Assembly (NCBI GenBank): GCA_964019335.1
Contig: OZ025694.1
Span: 434,001-498,000 of the forward strand
Length of the DNA: 64,000 nt
DNA from: Diplonema japonicum
Taxonomy: Eukaryota; Euglenozoa; Diplonemea; Diplonemida; Diplonemidae
Direction: 5' to 3'
In this document: positions 10,002 to 20,727 of the stretch, piece by piece
Position numbering within the stretch: the stretch's first letter is position 1
Layout of the letters: the number at the start of each line of letters is the position of its first letter
Translations under genes and position numbers: made by a program
Notes under the pieces: model-generated
What the model saw: the letters and a program-made list of their open reading frames with translations, nothing else
The model's database searches: none
What the model was told of the DNA's origin: nothing

Positions 10002-11403
10002 CCTTTTGCGTATAAACTCAGTATTTACACCGTTTTGCGCAACACAACAAGTTCAACTTGTAACTGGCCTCCTTTACCCTCTTTTTTCCTCGCTTTCCAT
10101 GAGCCCGGAAGCAGCAGTATTTCATCTTCCTCACCCTCTATTTGAGTTAAAAGAACGCCTGCCTCTCTTTTCAATGTGATTTTGAATTTCTCGCGTAGTG
10201 CATAAAAAATGACAAACGTTTCCATTTTTTTTTTAAATGAATAACTTAACTAAGTATCGGGGAGACTTTTCTTTTTTTTTTTTTTCCTCTCCCCTTTTCG
10301 TCACGACCCCCCCCCCCCCCTTTCTTTTTAAGATGAGCCAAGACACATTACCACATACCTGTCTTTTCTCTCTTTTCGTCTTTTGTTCCATTCGTCGGCT
10401 TTAGTTTCAAGTGGTGTTTCATCACTCCTACTTATTGAGGCAAGAGAGAATGCAAGCCACCTTTCACCACCCTTTTCATCGAGGGTCCTGGTTCGAATGT
10501 AGGTGTTTGCACCCTCTTGCCTTCACCAGACTTTTGTTTTCACCCCTCCCCCTCCCCCTCCCCACCTAACAGCTATTCGTTTGACCTTACTGTTTGCATT
10601 AAGGTTCCCACGAAAGGCCTTTTCACCAAAAAGAATGCGGAACCGAGTATGGAAAGGTTGTGTTATGGGTTTTTTTTTTTTTTATTTCGCGACAGTGAAA
10701 TATATGAAGAGTTAACTGCCAGCAGGCCCAAAGGGCATGGACCCTGTTATCGCCTGGATTGGTAGCACTTTTCTTTCACTCCCCTTTCCCACCGCCTCTT
10801 CTATTTTTGTTTTCTTTTCTTTTTTTTGACTCCAGTAGCTAAGCTGTTCGTGAGAGCACATAGTGAAAGAGCAGCCACCATTAACCAAACCGAGGTGTGC
10901 ACGACCTGACGACATCCGTGGCATGACAATGCAATCTTTTTCTTTCTATTTCTGTACTGACCATGCTCCCTTTCCATTTTTTTAGGGCATGCGGCTTTCG
11001 TCTCAGGGAGCTTGCATGTTAATTTGAATTTCTTTTTTTTCGCTTAATGCTTCCCCCCTCTCCCCCCCCTTTTTTTCTTTTTAAATTCTTTTTGGTGGTG
11101 GGGATAACATGGAAATATAAAGAAATACATCAGATGTGTTGTTCGCTGTTGACCTCCTCGTCGGTCATCACCGGTAGCGCCCAAGTGGAAGAAGCAGATG
11201 CTCTGGGTGGCGAACAGGCAGCAAACTACACGGGCTCAGAATCTTGGTTGCCCGGGGAGCCCCGGCTGGGGTTGAGCTGCACACCGCACGCATTAAGGAC
11301 ACGACGCGGAACGCAGAAGAAGCTACAGCTAGGCCGAGGTGCGCCCCCTGTAATCAAGTAAATGGTGCTTGTGCGGGGTGCCCCCACCGGCTTCCTTTAA
11401 ATC

Positions 11404-11520
11404 ATCGAGTTTTAAATTTGTTTCTCTTTTTTGTTTTTCCCTTCCTCCCTACCTACCTTCCCATTTTTTTTTCTTTTCTTTTTTCTCTCTCTGTTTCCCC
11501 CCCTTTTTTTTTCCCACAAG
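11404..11520 (+). promoter_or_regulatory. Pyrimidine tract with AG: candidate trans-splice acceptor
   Basis: A ~110-nt, almost pure C/T tract ends CCCACAAG at 11520, 30 nt before the ATG at 11551. The position and shape match a spliced-leader acceptor. No spliced leader is present in the window to confirm it. Confidence 0.5.
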
Positions 11521-11550
11521 GATTCTTTTTTACGTCCACCCAGAAGGGAC

Positions 11551-14500
11551 ATGAGCAGTATCAGGGTATTGTTGCTCGTGGCGTGCTGCACGTGGCTTGC
11601 GGGTGCAGCCACCATCAACCTGCGGTTCACAACAGGTAATACGGGCAGCAGTGGGTCGGGACACCGATTCTGGCCTATCATTTATGCAGGCACAACAACC
11701 TGCGGAACCGGTTCCATAAACAGCCCTGGGGTCAATGACGTAGACACTGTGTCTGGCTCGTGCTCCTTCGATGCCAAGGATGTTACGCAAATACGTGTCC
11801 CTGCCCCTGGAGGGGATGGCTGGCTTATATCGAAAATAGAACTTTATGAACAAGGCGCATGGATGCGGTTATGGGCCATCAACGTCGGGCCCCGCTTTGA
11901 CACTTGGGTTGACGAAGACCCCGCAGAGCCGTACTACATGACTGGCATTTTTGAGAAGCTCCCTTTGCGGCTGCTTACCAGGACTCTCAGTGGAAATAAT
12001 GGAAATTCCGGTGCTACTTTTACTCCAAGTTTCGTCTCCACCACTGGTGCTACCTGTGCTGGTACGGTCGTCTCGTCTCCCGCGTTGAGCTCTTCACACT
12101 GGAGTGTTGCAGGGTGTTGGACCACTCCCATCGACCGCGTGGAGATCCCCGCCCCCAGCACTGACTCTTGGGACCTCGAAGCCGCCTACATCGACAAAGG
12201 GGGAGGGGTCTATGAGCAGTGGATTGCTGTTAACGAGCGGCCGCCCACCTTCAAGCCCATCATCGACACCAACTCAGGTTCGCAGTACCTTCGTTGTATT
12301 CTCCGTCCTCCTACTTTTAGAGTCCGCACCGTGACGCAGAACTGGGGGTCTGCTGATTCGTCATACACTTATGAACCAAAGTTCATCTCCAAATCAGGCA
12401 CAGTCTGCTCCGGTACCGGTGTTGCCTCCCCAGGGAGAGGGAGCAGCATCTGGTCATACGGTGCATGCACCTTCCCTGTGAGCGAGCTGGACCGTGTGGA
12501 GATCTCGAACAAAGGGAACGACGGGTGGGACATTAACTCACTCTTCGTTGAGATAGCACCAGGCATTCAGATTCAGTGGTGGGCTGTGAACGAGTCCCCT
12601 CCGCAGTGGGACACTATGATCGACGGTGACGGGAATTCTAATCACCGCAAGTGCATCTACAAGGTTCCTGATACTGATGCACCCCCAACGCCAGCACCCG
12701 ATACTCCTGCACCAGACACTGCAATCCCAACATCGGCACCAGACACACCATTCCCTGACACCACTGCACCCGACACGGCAATACCCACATCGGCACCAGA
12801 CACGCCATTCCCTGACACCACTGCACCTGACACCGCTATCCCAACATCGGCACCTGACACACCATTCCCTGACACGGCCATCCCCACTTCGGCACCTGAC
12901 ACACCAGCACCTGACACTGCTATTCCCACTACTGCCCCAGACACACCAGCACCTGACACCGCAATTCCCACTACTGCTCCAGACACACCGGCACCTGACA
13001 CCGCAATTCCCACTACTGCCCCGGACACACCAGCACCTGATACCGCGATTCCCACAACTGCCCCAGACACACCGGCACCTGACACCGCTATTCCCACAAC
13101 TGCCCCAGACACACCGGCACCTGACACTGCAATTCCCACTACCGCCCCTGACACACCAGCACCTGACACCGCGATTCCCACTTCTGCCCCGGACACACCG
13201 GCACCTGACACCGCGGTTCCTACTACTGCTCCGGACACACTGGCACCTGATACCGCGATTCCCACTTCTGCTCCAGACACACCAGCACCTGACACCGCAA
13301 TTCCCACTTCTGCTCCAGACACACCGGCACCTGATACCGCGATTCCCACAACTGCCCCAGACACACCAGCACCTGACACCGCGATTCCCACTTCTGCTCC
13401 GGACACACCAGCACCTGACACCGCAATTCCCACTACTGCCCCAGACACACCAGCACCTGACACCGCAATTCCTACTTCTGCTCCAGACACACCGGCACCA
13501 GACACCGCGATTCCCACTTCTGCTCCGGACACACCAGCACCTGATACCGCAATTCCCACTACTGCCCCAGACACACCAGCACCTGATACCGCGATTCCCA
13601 CAACTGCCCCAGACACACCGGCACCTGACACTGCAATTCCCACTACTGCCCCAGACACACCAGCACCTGACACCGCAATTCCCACTACTGCCCCAGACAC
13701 ACCGGCACCTGATACCGCGATTCCCACTTCTGCTCCGGACACACCAGCACCTGACACCGCAACTCCCACTACTGCCCCAGACACACCGGCACCTGACACT
13801 GCAATTCCCACTTCTGCCCCAGACACACCAGCACCTGACACCGCAATTCCCACTACCGCCCCAGACACACCAGCACCTGATACCGCAATTCCCACTACTG
13901 CTCCAGACACACCAGCACCTGACACCGCAATTCCCACTACTGCCCCGGACACACCAGCACCTGATACCGCGATTCCCACAACTGCCCCAGACACACCGGC
14001 ACCTGACACCGCTATTCCCACAACTGCCCCAGACACACCGGCACCTGACACTGCAATTCCCACTACCGCCCCTGACACACCAGCACCTGACACCGCGATT
14101 CCCACTTCTGCCCCGGACACACCGGCACCTGACACCGCGGTTCCTACTACTGCTCCGGACACACTGGCACCTGATACCGCGATTCCCACTTCTGCTCCAG
14201 ACACACCAGCACCTGACACCGCGATTCCCACTTCTGCTCCAGACACACCGGCACCTGACACTGCAATTCCCACTACTGCCCCAGACACACCAGCACCTGA
14301 CACCGCAATTCCCACTACTGCCCCAGACACACCGGCACCTGATACTGCGATTCCCACTTCTGCTCCGGACACACCAGCACCTGACACCGCAACTCCCACT
14401 ACTGCCCCAGACACACCGGCACCTGACACTGCAATTCCCACTTCTGCCCCAGACACACCAGCACCTGACACCGCAATTCCCACTACCGCCCCAGACACAC

Positions 14501-17500
14501 CAGCACCTGATACCGCAATTCCCACTTCTGCTCCAGACACACCAGCACCTGACACCGCAATTCCCACTACCGCCCCAGACACACCAGCACCTGATACCGC
14601 AATTCCCACTTCTGCTCCAGACACACCAGCACCTGACACCGCAATTCCCACTACCGCCCCTGACACACCGGCACCTGACACCGCGGTTCCTACTACTGCC
14701 CCGGACACACCAGCACCTGATACTGCGATTCCCACTTCTGCTCCGGACACACCGGCACCTGACACCGCTATTCCCACTACTGCCCCAGACACACCGGCAC
14801 CTGACACCGCAATTCCCACTTCTGCTCCGGACACACCGGCACCTGACACTGCAATTCCCACAACTGCCCCTGACACACCGGCACCAGACACCGCGATTCC
14901 CACTTCTGCTCCGGACACACCAGCACCTGACACCGCTATCCCAACATCGCCACCCGACACCATAGCACCGGACACCACGATCCCTACTTCGGCACCTGAT
15001 ACACCAGCACCGGACACCTCAACCCCAACATCGGCACCTGATACCACAGCACCTGACACAGCAATTCCAACATCGGCACCTGATACAACAGCACCTGACA
15101 CCGCAATCCCTACTGCGTCACCTGGCACAGTAGCTCCTGACACTGTGGTTCCTACTTCAGCGCCAGACACAACAGCACCTGACACCGCGATCCCAACATC
15201 GGTACCTGACACAACAGCACCGGACACCGCAATCCCTACTGCGTCACCCAACACGGTAGCTCCCGACACCGCAATCCCTTCCTCTGTACCTGATACAACA
15301 GCTCCCGACACCGCTATCCCAACATCGGCTCCGGACACCACAACCCCCAGCACTGCTTCCCCTACTGTTTCCCCGGACACACCGTCGCCTGACACCGCAA
15401 CATCGGCACCTGACACTATTGCACCGAACACCGCGATCCCTACTGCGACACCTGACACAGTAGCTCCTGACACTGTGGTTCCTACTTCAGCGCCAGACAC
15501 AACAGCACCAACGCCAACTTCGGCACCTGACACTGCAATCCCTTCCTCTGTACCTGATACACCAGCTCCCGACACCGCTATCCCAACTTCGGCACCTGAC
15601 ACAACAGCCCCCGTCACTGTGGTTCCTACTTCTACGCCCGATACCACAGCACCTGATACCGCAACCCCAACATCTGCTCCCAACACACCCGCTCCCGACA
15701 CCTCAGTTCCGACAACAGCACCAGATACCACAGTGCCAGACACCGCAACCCCAACATCGGCACCTGACACTGCAATCCCTTCCTCTGTACCTGATACAAC
15801 AGCTCCCGACACCGCTATCCCAACATCGGCTCCGGACACCACAACCCCCAGCACTGCTTCCCCTACTGTTTCCCCGGACACACCGTCGCCTGACACCGCA
15901 ATCCCAACATCGGCACCTGACACTATTGCACCGAACACCGCGATCCCTACTGCGACACCTGACACAGTAGCTCCTGACACTGTGGTTCCTACTTCAGCGC
16001 CAGACACAACAGCACCAACGCCAACTTCGGCACCTGACACTGCAATCCCTTCCTCTGTACCTGATACACCAGCTCCCGACACCGCTATCCCAACTTCGGC
16101 ACCTGACACAACAGCCCCCGTCACTGTGGTTCCTACTTCTACGCCCGATACCACAGCACCTGATACCGCAACCCCAACATCTGCTCCCAACACACCCGCT
16201 CCCGACACCTCAGTTCCGACAACAGCACCAGATACCACAGTGCCAGACACCGCAACCCCAACATCGGCACCTGACACTGCAATCCCTTCCTCTGTACCTG
16301 ATACAACAGCTCCCGACACCGCTATCCCAACATCGGCTCCGGACACCACAACCCCCAGCACTGCTTCCCCTACTGTTTCCCCGGGCACACCGTCGCCTGA
16401 CACCGCGGCACCAACACCTGCTCCCAACACACCCGCTCCCGACACCTCAGTCCCGACAACAGCCCCAGATACTGTTACTCCCGCTCTCAACACTGCGATC
16501 CCAACATCGGCACCCGATACACCTTCCCCTGACACTGCGATCCCTTCTTCTGTCACCTCGGTACCGACATCTGCCCCTGACACACTGGCACCAGGACCCG
16601 TTACCACAGCCATCCCCACTTCGGCCCCTGACACAGCAATGCCCACTTCCCAACCTGACACAGCGGCACCCGACACAGTGGTCCCAACATCGGCCCCTGA
16701 TACCTCGGCACCCAACACCGCGAATCCTACCCTTGCACCCGACACTGCAGTCCCAACATCAGTCCCCGATACAACGACACCTGGGACACCGGCACCCGAC
16801 ACGGTGGTTCCAACATCTGTTCCGGATACATCTGCTCCCGACACAGCAAGCCCTACATCTTCCCCTGACACTGCGGCACCTACATCGGCACCTGACACAC
16901 TGGCACCAGATACTGTTGTGCCCACCTCAGTACCAACAACAGTCCCAACGGTCAGTCCTGGAACGACACAAGTACCGACCACAAGTCCCTTGACTTCGGT
17001 TCCAACACCTTCACCTGACACTTCGATACCTACCTCAACACCGACTCTGAGCCCTGGGACCACAGCGTCCCCAAGCACTCCTTCACCTGATACGGCTTCC
17101 CCTGACACTTCATCCCCTACCTCTGTACCCACTCTGGTCCCTGGAACCACAAGCAGTCCTACTACTTCGAACCCCACAGCGTCCCCTGACACTTCGTCCC
17201 CTACCTCAGTACCTACTCTGGTCCCTGGAACCACAAGCAGCCCACCCACCTTGGCCCCAGCCTCAACACCGACTCTGGTCCCTGGGACCACGGCATCTCC
17301 AAGCACTTCTTCTCCCGATACGGCTTCACCCACAACGTCCCCTGACACTTCGTCCCCTACCTCGGCACCTACTCTGGTCCCTGGAGCGACAAGCAGCCCA
17401 CCCACCTTGGCCCCCGCCTCAACACCGACTCTGAGCCCTAGGACCACGTCATCTCCAAGCACTACTTCTCCGGACACGGCTTCACCCACAATGTCCCCTA

Positions 17501-20019
17501 CCACGGCTTCACCTACCTCAGTACCTACTCTGGTCCCTGGAACGACAAGCAGCCCACCCACCTTGGCCCCCGCCTCAACACCGACTCTGGTCCCTGGGAC
17601 CACGGCATCTCCAAGCACTTCTTCTCCCGATACGGCATCACCCACAACGTCCCCTGATACGGCTTCACCTGACACTTCGTCTCCTATCTCAGTACCTACT
17701 CTGGTCCCTGGAAGGACAAGCAGCCCACCCACCTTGGTCCCTGCCTCAACACCGACTCTAGTCCCTGGAACCACAAGTACGCCCACGGCAGCTCCCACAA
17801 CGACTCCCTCGACTGCTTCACCCACAGCCACCACCACTTCGCCGACATCAGCCCCTGTCACCTTGGGACCGACTGCTGGGATGACCGCTTCACCAGCAGG
17901 GGGGGCTGTTCCGACCGCAATCCCCCCCACCTTAGCTCCTCGTTCTTCTCCCTCGACCCTGCCACCTGTGACCAGCTTGCCTGCTGGGGTAACGCTTTCC
18001 CCAACAACTACTGTAACCTCTTCACCAGGAGGGACAACCACCACCTTCAGTCCCTCAACCTTTTCCCCTGCGGCCGGGGTGACCAGCTTGCCGTCTGTGG
18101 TCACACTCCCTCCAACAACTACTGGAGTAACTCCTTCACCAAGAGGGACAACCACCACCACCTTCAGCCCGTCGACCCTGTCGCCTGTGACTGTGCCTGT
18201 TCCTGGGACAACCCTTCCGCCAGTGACTGCTTCCCCTGCAGGGACTACGACGAGCACCTTCAGCCCGTCGACCCTGTCCCCTGCGATCGGTGTACCCCCG
18301 ACAGCTTCCCCAGGAGGAGGAGGATCGATCCCCACATCCTCCCCCTTCATGATACCAACCTTCACCCCGCCTGTAGTCCCCACCTTCACCCCGCCTATGG
18401 TCCCTACCTTTTCTCCTCCTGCTGCACCCACCTTTACCCCTCCTTCTCCATCGGTTCCCACCTTTTCCCCAAGCACCTTGTCTCCGTCAGGGACGGGGCC
18501 AGCCACCACCGCCGCACCCTCATCGCCGGGGAGCACCTTCGAACCCAGCACCTTGTCTCCTGGCAGCACCTTCTCGCCGCCGACGACCTTGGTGCCGGGG
18601 ACGACGGAAGCTCCTGGTGGTGGTGCTGGGGGAACGACAACACTGTCTCCTGGCAGCACCTTGTCCCCGGGTGGCGGGACCCCAGCCACCTTCGCCCCAT
18701 CGATCTTGGTCCCCCCCGGGGCCACACTCGCACCTGGGACCACACTTTCACCCGGAACGACGCTTTCACCTGGAACGAACACTTCGTCGTCCCCTTCAGG
18801 GGGTGGTGGGGGGACGCCTATTCCTTTGGGCGTGGAGAAGCCTCCAGCGAACGATGATGATGGCGACAGCTGGTTGTGGCTGCTTCTGCTTTTGTTGCTC
18901 CTCCTCCTCTGTTGCTGCCTGTTACTCTTGCTCCTCGCGTGGAGGAAGAGGAAGGCGAAGGAGCAGCAACAGCAGCAGCAGGGAGGGAAGTGGGACATGC
19001 ACAGCGGGCACGTGGGGAGGGAGGACCCGATGTACGGCGAGCTGGCGTCACCACTGCATCACGAGGCGGACAACAACCCGAGGGCAGAGGACAGCTTGTA
19101 TCCAGCTTTGACAGAGCCCATGAAGCCTATTCTTCCACCGAAGCCCGAATGGCAACCCGATGCGGACGAGCCGAACAGAGCAGACGACAAGGCGGCTGGG
19201 CTTGTTTCGCCCCCCATACTGCCTCCAATGCATTGGTCTCCTGATTCAGACGGGCAAAACAAGACAAATAACAAGGCTGCTAGAGGTGATGAATGGACAC
19301 CTGATTGGGACGAACCGAACATGGCAAGAGACGACGTGCGGCAGCAGGGTGACAAGTCGATTCAGGGGAACAGTGTATTGAGGAGCCTTCCCAGCAGCGA
19401 CAGCAGCAGGCCGGAGGACGCCTCGTTCGCAGAGCTCGACATCACGAAGGCCTCCCCGCCGCCACAGCTGCAGAACATATCGAGCCCGCTGAAGCGGCCG
19501 CACAGGGGGCCAAGGAGTTACAGGAGGTCGCCTGCCGTGTCGTCAGCAGCGTCGCCGTCACCCATGTCGTCTCCTTTGTCGCCACCAGTGCTGCAGAACG
19601 TGCCACCCAAGGTGCCGAAGAGGAAGACGCGGCCGATGGCGGAGCTGGCCTCGTTCGACCCTGCATGGGGGGAGGAGTCCGCTGCCTCTGGGCTGAGTGT
19701 CACCCCTGGGTTGAGCGTCGCGAAGGAACCTCTGGAGCCGTACACACCACCATCATTCACGACAGAGGGGTCGCGGCAGGCACTGCTGAACCGCAGCGGG
19801 AGGCTGACGAACCCATTGACCCCCTCCACGAAGGGGGGAGAGGCCTCTTGGGCAAACATGAGCATGCTCAGCATTGGCGGGTCAAGTGGGAGGACTCCTC
19901 TGGGGCAGTACTCCACACCTTCCATCACGACAGAGGGGTCTCGGAAGACACTGCTCTCGCGCAGCAGCAAGCGGTCCACCAAGCCGCTGGAACAAGATCT
20001 GAGTGCGTTTCAAGTTTAA
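11551..20019 (+). CDS. Giant mucin-like membrane protein with three PLAT-like modules (paralogue 1)
   Basis: 2822 residues. I start at the ATG at 11551 because it gives a clean signal peptide (MSSIRVLLLVACCTWLAGAA); the frame is open further upstream only through the pyrimidine tract. Residues ~21-373 are three PLAT-like modules related to those of the 5284 gene. Residues ~380-2430 are Pro/Thr/Ser/Asp-rich: first a regular 14-residue unit (PAPDTAIPTTAPDT), then a 169-residue higher-order repeat, then less regular S/T/P sequence (LSPGTT, FSPSTLSP). One membrane span (WLWLLLLLLLLLLCCC, about 2441-2464) is followed by basic RKRK and polyGln and a ~350-residue cytoplasmic tail with (D/W)PD.DEPN units and Ser/Pro-rich stretches. 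It is probably a heavily O-glycosylated surface protein or adhesin with a signalling or cytoskeletal tail. The function is inferred from architecture only. Confidence 0.9.
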   Translation: MSSIRVLLLVACCTWLAGAATINLRFTTGNTGSSGSGHRFWPIIYAGTTTCGTGSINSPGVNDVDTVSGSCSFDAKDVTQIRVPAPGGDGWLISKIELYEQGAWMRLWAINVGPRFDTWVDEDPAEPYYMTGIFEKLPLRLLTRTLSGNNGNSGATFTPSFVSTTGATCAGTVVSSPALSSSHWSVAGCWTTPIDRVEIPAPSTDSWDLEAAYIDKGGGVYEQWIAVNERPPTFKPIIDTNSGSQYLRCILRPPTFRVRTVTQNWGSADSSYTYEPKFISKSGTVCSGTGVASPGRGSSIWSYGACTFPVSELDRVEISNKGNDGWDINSLFVEIAPGIQIQWWAVNESPPQWDTMIDGDGNSNHRKCIYKVPDTDAPPTPAPDTPAPDTAIPTSAPDTPFPDTTAPDTAIPTSAPDTPFPDTTAPDTAIPTSAPDTPFPDTAIPTSAPDTPAPDTAIPTTAPDTPAPDTAIPTTAPDTPAPDTAIPTTAPDTPAPDTAIPTTAPDTPAPDTAIPTTAPDTPAPDTAIPTTAPDTPAPDTAIPTSAPDTPAPDTAVPTTAPDTLAPDTAIPTSAPDTPAPDTAIPTSAPDTPAPDTAIPTTAPDTPAPDTAIPTSAPDTPAPDTAIPTTAPDTPAPDTAIPTSAPDTPAPDTAIPTSAPDTPAPDTAIPTTAPDTPAPDTAIPTTAPDTPAPDTAIPTTAPDTPAPDTAIPTTAPDTPAPDTAIPTSAPDTPAPDTATPTTAPDTPAPDTAIPTSAPDTPAPDTAIPTTAPDTPAPDTAIPTTAPDTPAPDTAIPTTAPDTPAPDTAIPTTAPDTPAPDTAIPTTAPDTPAPDTAIPTTAPDTPAPDTAIPTSAPDTPAPDTAVPTTAPDTLAPDTAIPTSAPDTPAPDTAIPTSAPDTPAPDTAIPTTAPDTPAPDTAIPTTAPDTPAPDTAIPTSAPDTPAPDTATPTTAPDTPAPDTAIPTSAPDTPAPDTAIPTTAPDTPAPDTAIPTSAPDTPAPDTAIPTTAPDTPAPDTAIPTSAPDTPAPDTAIPTTAPDTPAPDTAVPTTAPDTPAPDTAIPTSAPDTPAPDTAIPTTAPDTPAPDTAIPTSAPDTPAPDTAIPTTAPDTPAPDTAIPTSAPDTPAPDTAIPTSPPDTIAPDTTIPTSAPDTPAPDTSTPTSAPDTTAPDTAIPTSAPDTTAPDTAIPTASPGTVAPDTVVPTSAPDTTAPDTAIPTSVPDTTAPDTAIPTASPNTVAPDTAIPSSVPDTTAPDTAIPTSAPDTTTPSTASPTVSPDTPSPDTATSAPDTIAPNTAIPTATPDTVAPDTVVPTSAPDTTAPTPTSAPDTAIPSSVPDTPAPDTAIPTSAPDTTAPVTVVPTSTPDTTAPDTATPTSAPNTPAPDTSVPTTAPDTTVPDTATPTSAPDTAIPSSVPDTTAPDTAIPTSAPDTTTPSTASPTVSPDTPSPDTAIPTSAPDTIAPNTAIPTATPDTVAPDTVVPTSAPDTTAPTPTSAPDTAIPSSVPDTPAPDTAIPTSAPDTTAPVTVVPTSTPDTTAPDTATPTSAPNTPAPDTSVPTTAPDTTVPDTATPTSAPDTAIPSSVPDTTAPDTAIPTSAPDTTTPSTASPTVSPGTPSPDTAAPTPAPNTPAPDTSVPTTAPDTVTPALNTAIPTSAPDTPSPDTAIPSSVTSVPTSAPDTLAPGPVTTAIPTSAPDTAMPTSQPDTAAPDTVVPTSAPDTSAPNTANPTLAPDTAVPTSVPDTTTPGTPAPDTVVPTSVPDTSAPDTASPTSSPDTAAPTSAPDTLAPDTVVPTSVPTTVPTVSPGTTQVPTTSPLTSVPTPSPDTSIPTSTPTLSPGTTASPSTPSPDTASPDTSSPTSVPTLVPGTTSSPTTSNPTASPDTSSPTSVPTLVPGTTSSPPTLAPASTPTLVPGTTASPSTSSPDTASPTTSPDTSSPTSAPTLVPGATSSPPTLAPASTPTLSPRTTSSPSTTSPDTASPTMSPTTASPTSVPTLVPGTTSSPPTLAPASTPTLVPGTTASPSTSSPDTASPTTSPDTASPDTSSPISVPTLVPGRTSSPPTLVPASTPTLVPGTTSTPTAAPTTTPSTASPTATTTSPTSAPVTLGPTAGMTASPAGGAVPTAIPPTLAPRSSPSTLPPVTSLPAGVTLSPTTTVTSSPGGTTTTFSPSTFSPAAGVTSLPSVVTLPPTTTGVTPSPRGTTTTTFSPSTLSPVTVPVPGTTLPPVTASPAGTTTSTFSPSTLSPAIGVPPTASPGGGGSIPTSSPFMIPTFTPPVVPTFTPPMVPTFSPPAAPTFTPPSPSVPTFSPSTLSPSGTGPATTAAPSSPGSTFEPSTLSPGSTFSPPTTLVPGTTEAPGGGAGGTTTLSPGSTLSPGGGTPATFAPSILVPPGATLAPGTTLSPGTTLSPGTNTSSSPSGGGGGTPIPLGVEKPPANDDDGDSWLWLLLLLLLLLLCCCLLLLLLAWRKRKAKEQQQQQQGGKWDMHSGHVGREDPMYGELASPLHHEADNNPRAEDSLYPALTEPMKPILPPKPEWQPDADEPNRADDKAAGLVSPPILPPMHWSPDSDGQNKTNNKAARGDEWTPDWDEPNMARDDVRQQGDKSIQGNSVLRSLPSSDSSRPEDASFAELDITKASPPPQLQNISSPLKRPHRGPRSYRRSPAVSSAASPSPMSSPLSPPVLQNVPPKVPKRKTRPMAELASFDPAWGEESAASGLSVTPGLSVAKEPLEPYTPPSFTTEGSRQALLNRSGRLTNPLTPSTKGGEASWANMSMLSIGGSSGRTPLGQYSTPSITTEGSRKTLLSRSSKRSTKPLEQDLSAFQV
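12885..14940 (+). repeat. 42-bp coding minisatellite in paralogue 1
   Basis: About 49 copies of a 42-bp unit encoding PAPDTAIPT(T/S)APDT. Variation is mostly silent, plus T/S swaps, and larger blocks recur (for example 13051-13260 closely matches 13966-14180), showing internal duplication. Confidence 0.93.
15289..16400 (+). repeat. 507-bp higher-order repeat in paralogue 1
   Basis: The junction GATACAACAGCTCCCGACAC occurs near 15293, 15794 and 16300, marking two full units of 501 and 507 bp and the start of a third. The first unit lacks 6 bp. The same unit is present in paralogue 2 near 26335 and 26843. Confidence 0.88.
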
Positions 20020-20085
20020 GTTTAAATAGCGCCCCATATATCTAAACCCGTCTGGCAATCCTGAACTTGCTCTAAAGGGGCAACA
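15388..20085 (+). repeat. Long near-identical block shared with 25911-30557
   Basis: From the higher-order repeats through the membrane span, tail and about 65 bp past the stop, this block matches 25911-30557 almost base for base. Exceptions are small indels near 18620-18780 and a replaced stretch in the tail (about 19105-19380). Identity ends abruptly after GGGGCAACA at 20085 and 30557. This is a recent duplication or conversion. Confidence 0.92.
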
Positions 20086-20264
20086 GAGGAAGCCGGTAGG
20101 TTCAGTTCCCGAGGGAGGGTTCTTTCCAGCATTCCGAAAAAATGCACAAAGATCAATTGTCAGAAGACGGAGCGCAAAACGCGAAACAAGTTCATTGCAG
20201 CCTTTCGTTTTGAGAAAATCGCAATTTTCAGTGGAATGCTGGACGGGTTTAGAGATATGTGGCG
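20031..20264. repeat. Inverted motif E pair
   Basis: GCCCCATATATCTAAACCCG (20032-20051) is mirrored by CGGGTTTAGAGATATGTGGC at about 20244-20263. Similar motifs occur at 30504-30523, 48974-48995 and, inverted, 49335-49356. It is a short dispersed motif of unknown nature. Confidence 0.65.
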
Positions 20265-20727
20265 TAAGTAACCTAATATTAAATAGGAGGGAAGAAAGTC
20301 TTCTTCCTTTTCCTTCTTCTTTCTTCTTTCTTCTTCCCTCTTTCTGTTTTTCTTCCCCACTTTCGCCACCAGATAATGGTTCCAAACCTGTTCCCACAGT
20401 ACAGGTCTTTTTTCTTTTAACCCGATCCTCTCCTCGTAACAAGTCCTTACTTTTTTTTTGTTTCGTCTTGTTTCAAGAATCTTGTCTAAAGTCACATTGT
20501 GCTTGTGTTTTAATTGTAATTTGTGCTTGACTATTGTCTATATAGCAAGACCGATTTTTTTTTTTCCTCTCTCCATAGAGTTGACCAATGCTATGTATAT
20601 TCTTTTTTCTTCTTTGTTTTCGGTACTTGGTGTGGCGAATTTAAAAAAAAAAAAAAAAAAAAAGAAAAGAAAATGAGAAAATGAAAAATTGGTTTGGTCA
20701 TCTATCTCCCCCCCCCCCCCCCCCCCA

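Larger units (their letters stand above)
9049..11550. other. 2.5-kb intergenic region
   Basis: T-rich DNA with T-runs at about 9764-9780 and 9858-9890, repeat A (9893-10001), a C-run (10305-10320) and CCTCC tracts. A more balanced, GC-richer block lies at about 11140-11400; one frame there encodes CAPC...C.GCP, a short Cys-rich stretch with no recognisable domain. No gene is supported. The last ~110 bp form the pyrimidine tract before the next gene. Confidence 0.6.

Noticed and set aside
10488-10500. GGTTCGAAT resembling a tRNA B box
   Set aside because: No acceptor stem, anticodon arm or matching A box can be folded around it.
12657-18998. A 2113-codon open frame on the - strand opposite the first giant gene (and similar ones opposite the second, 25685-29527 and 23765-25675)
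   Set aside because: It mirrors the PDT-rich repeats: the codons used have no antisense stops. The product (VSGAGVSGAV repeats) has no signal peptide, and the + strand has a coherent signal peptide, domains, membrane span and tail.
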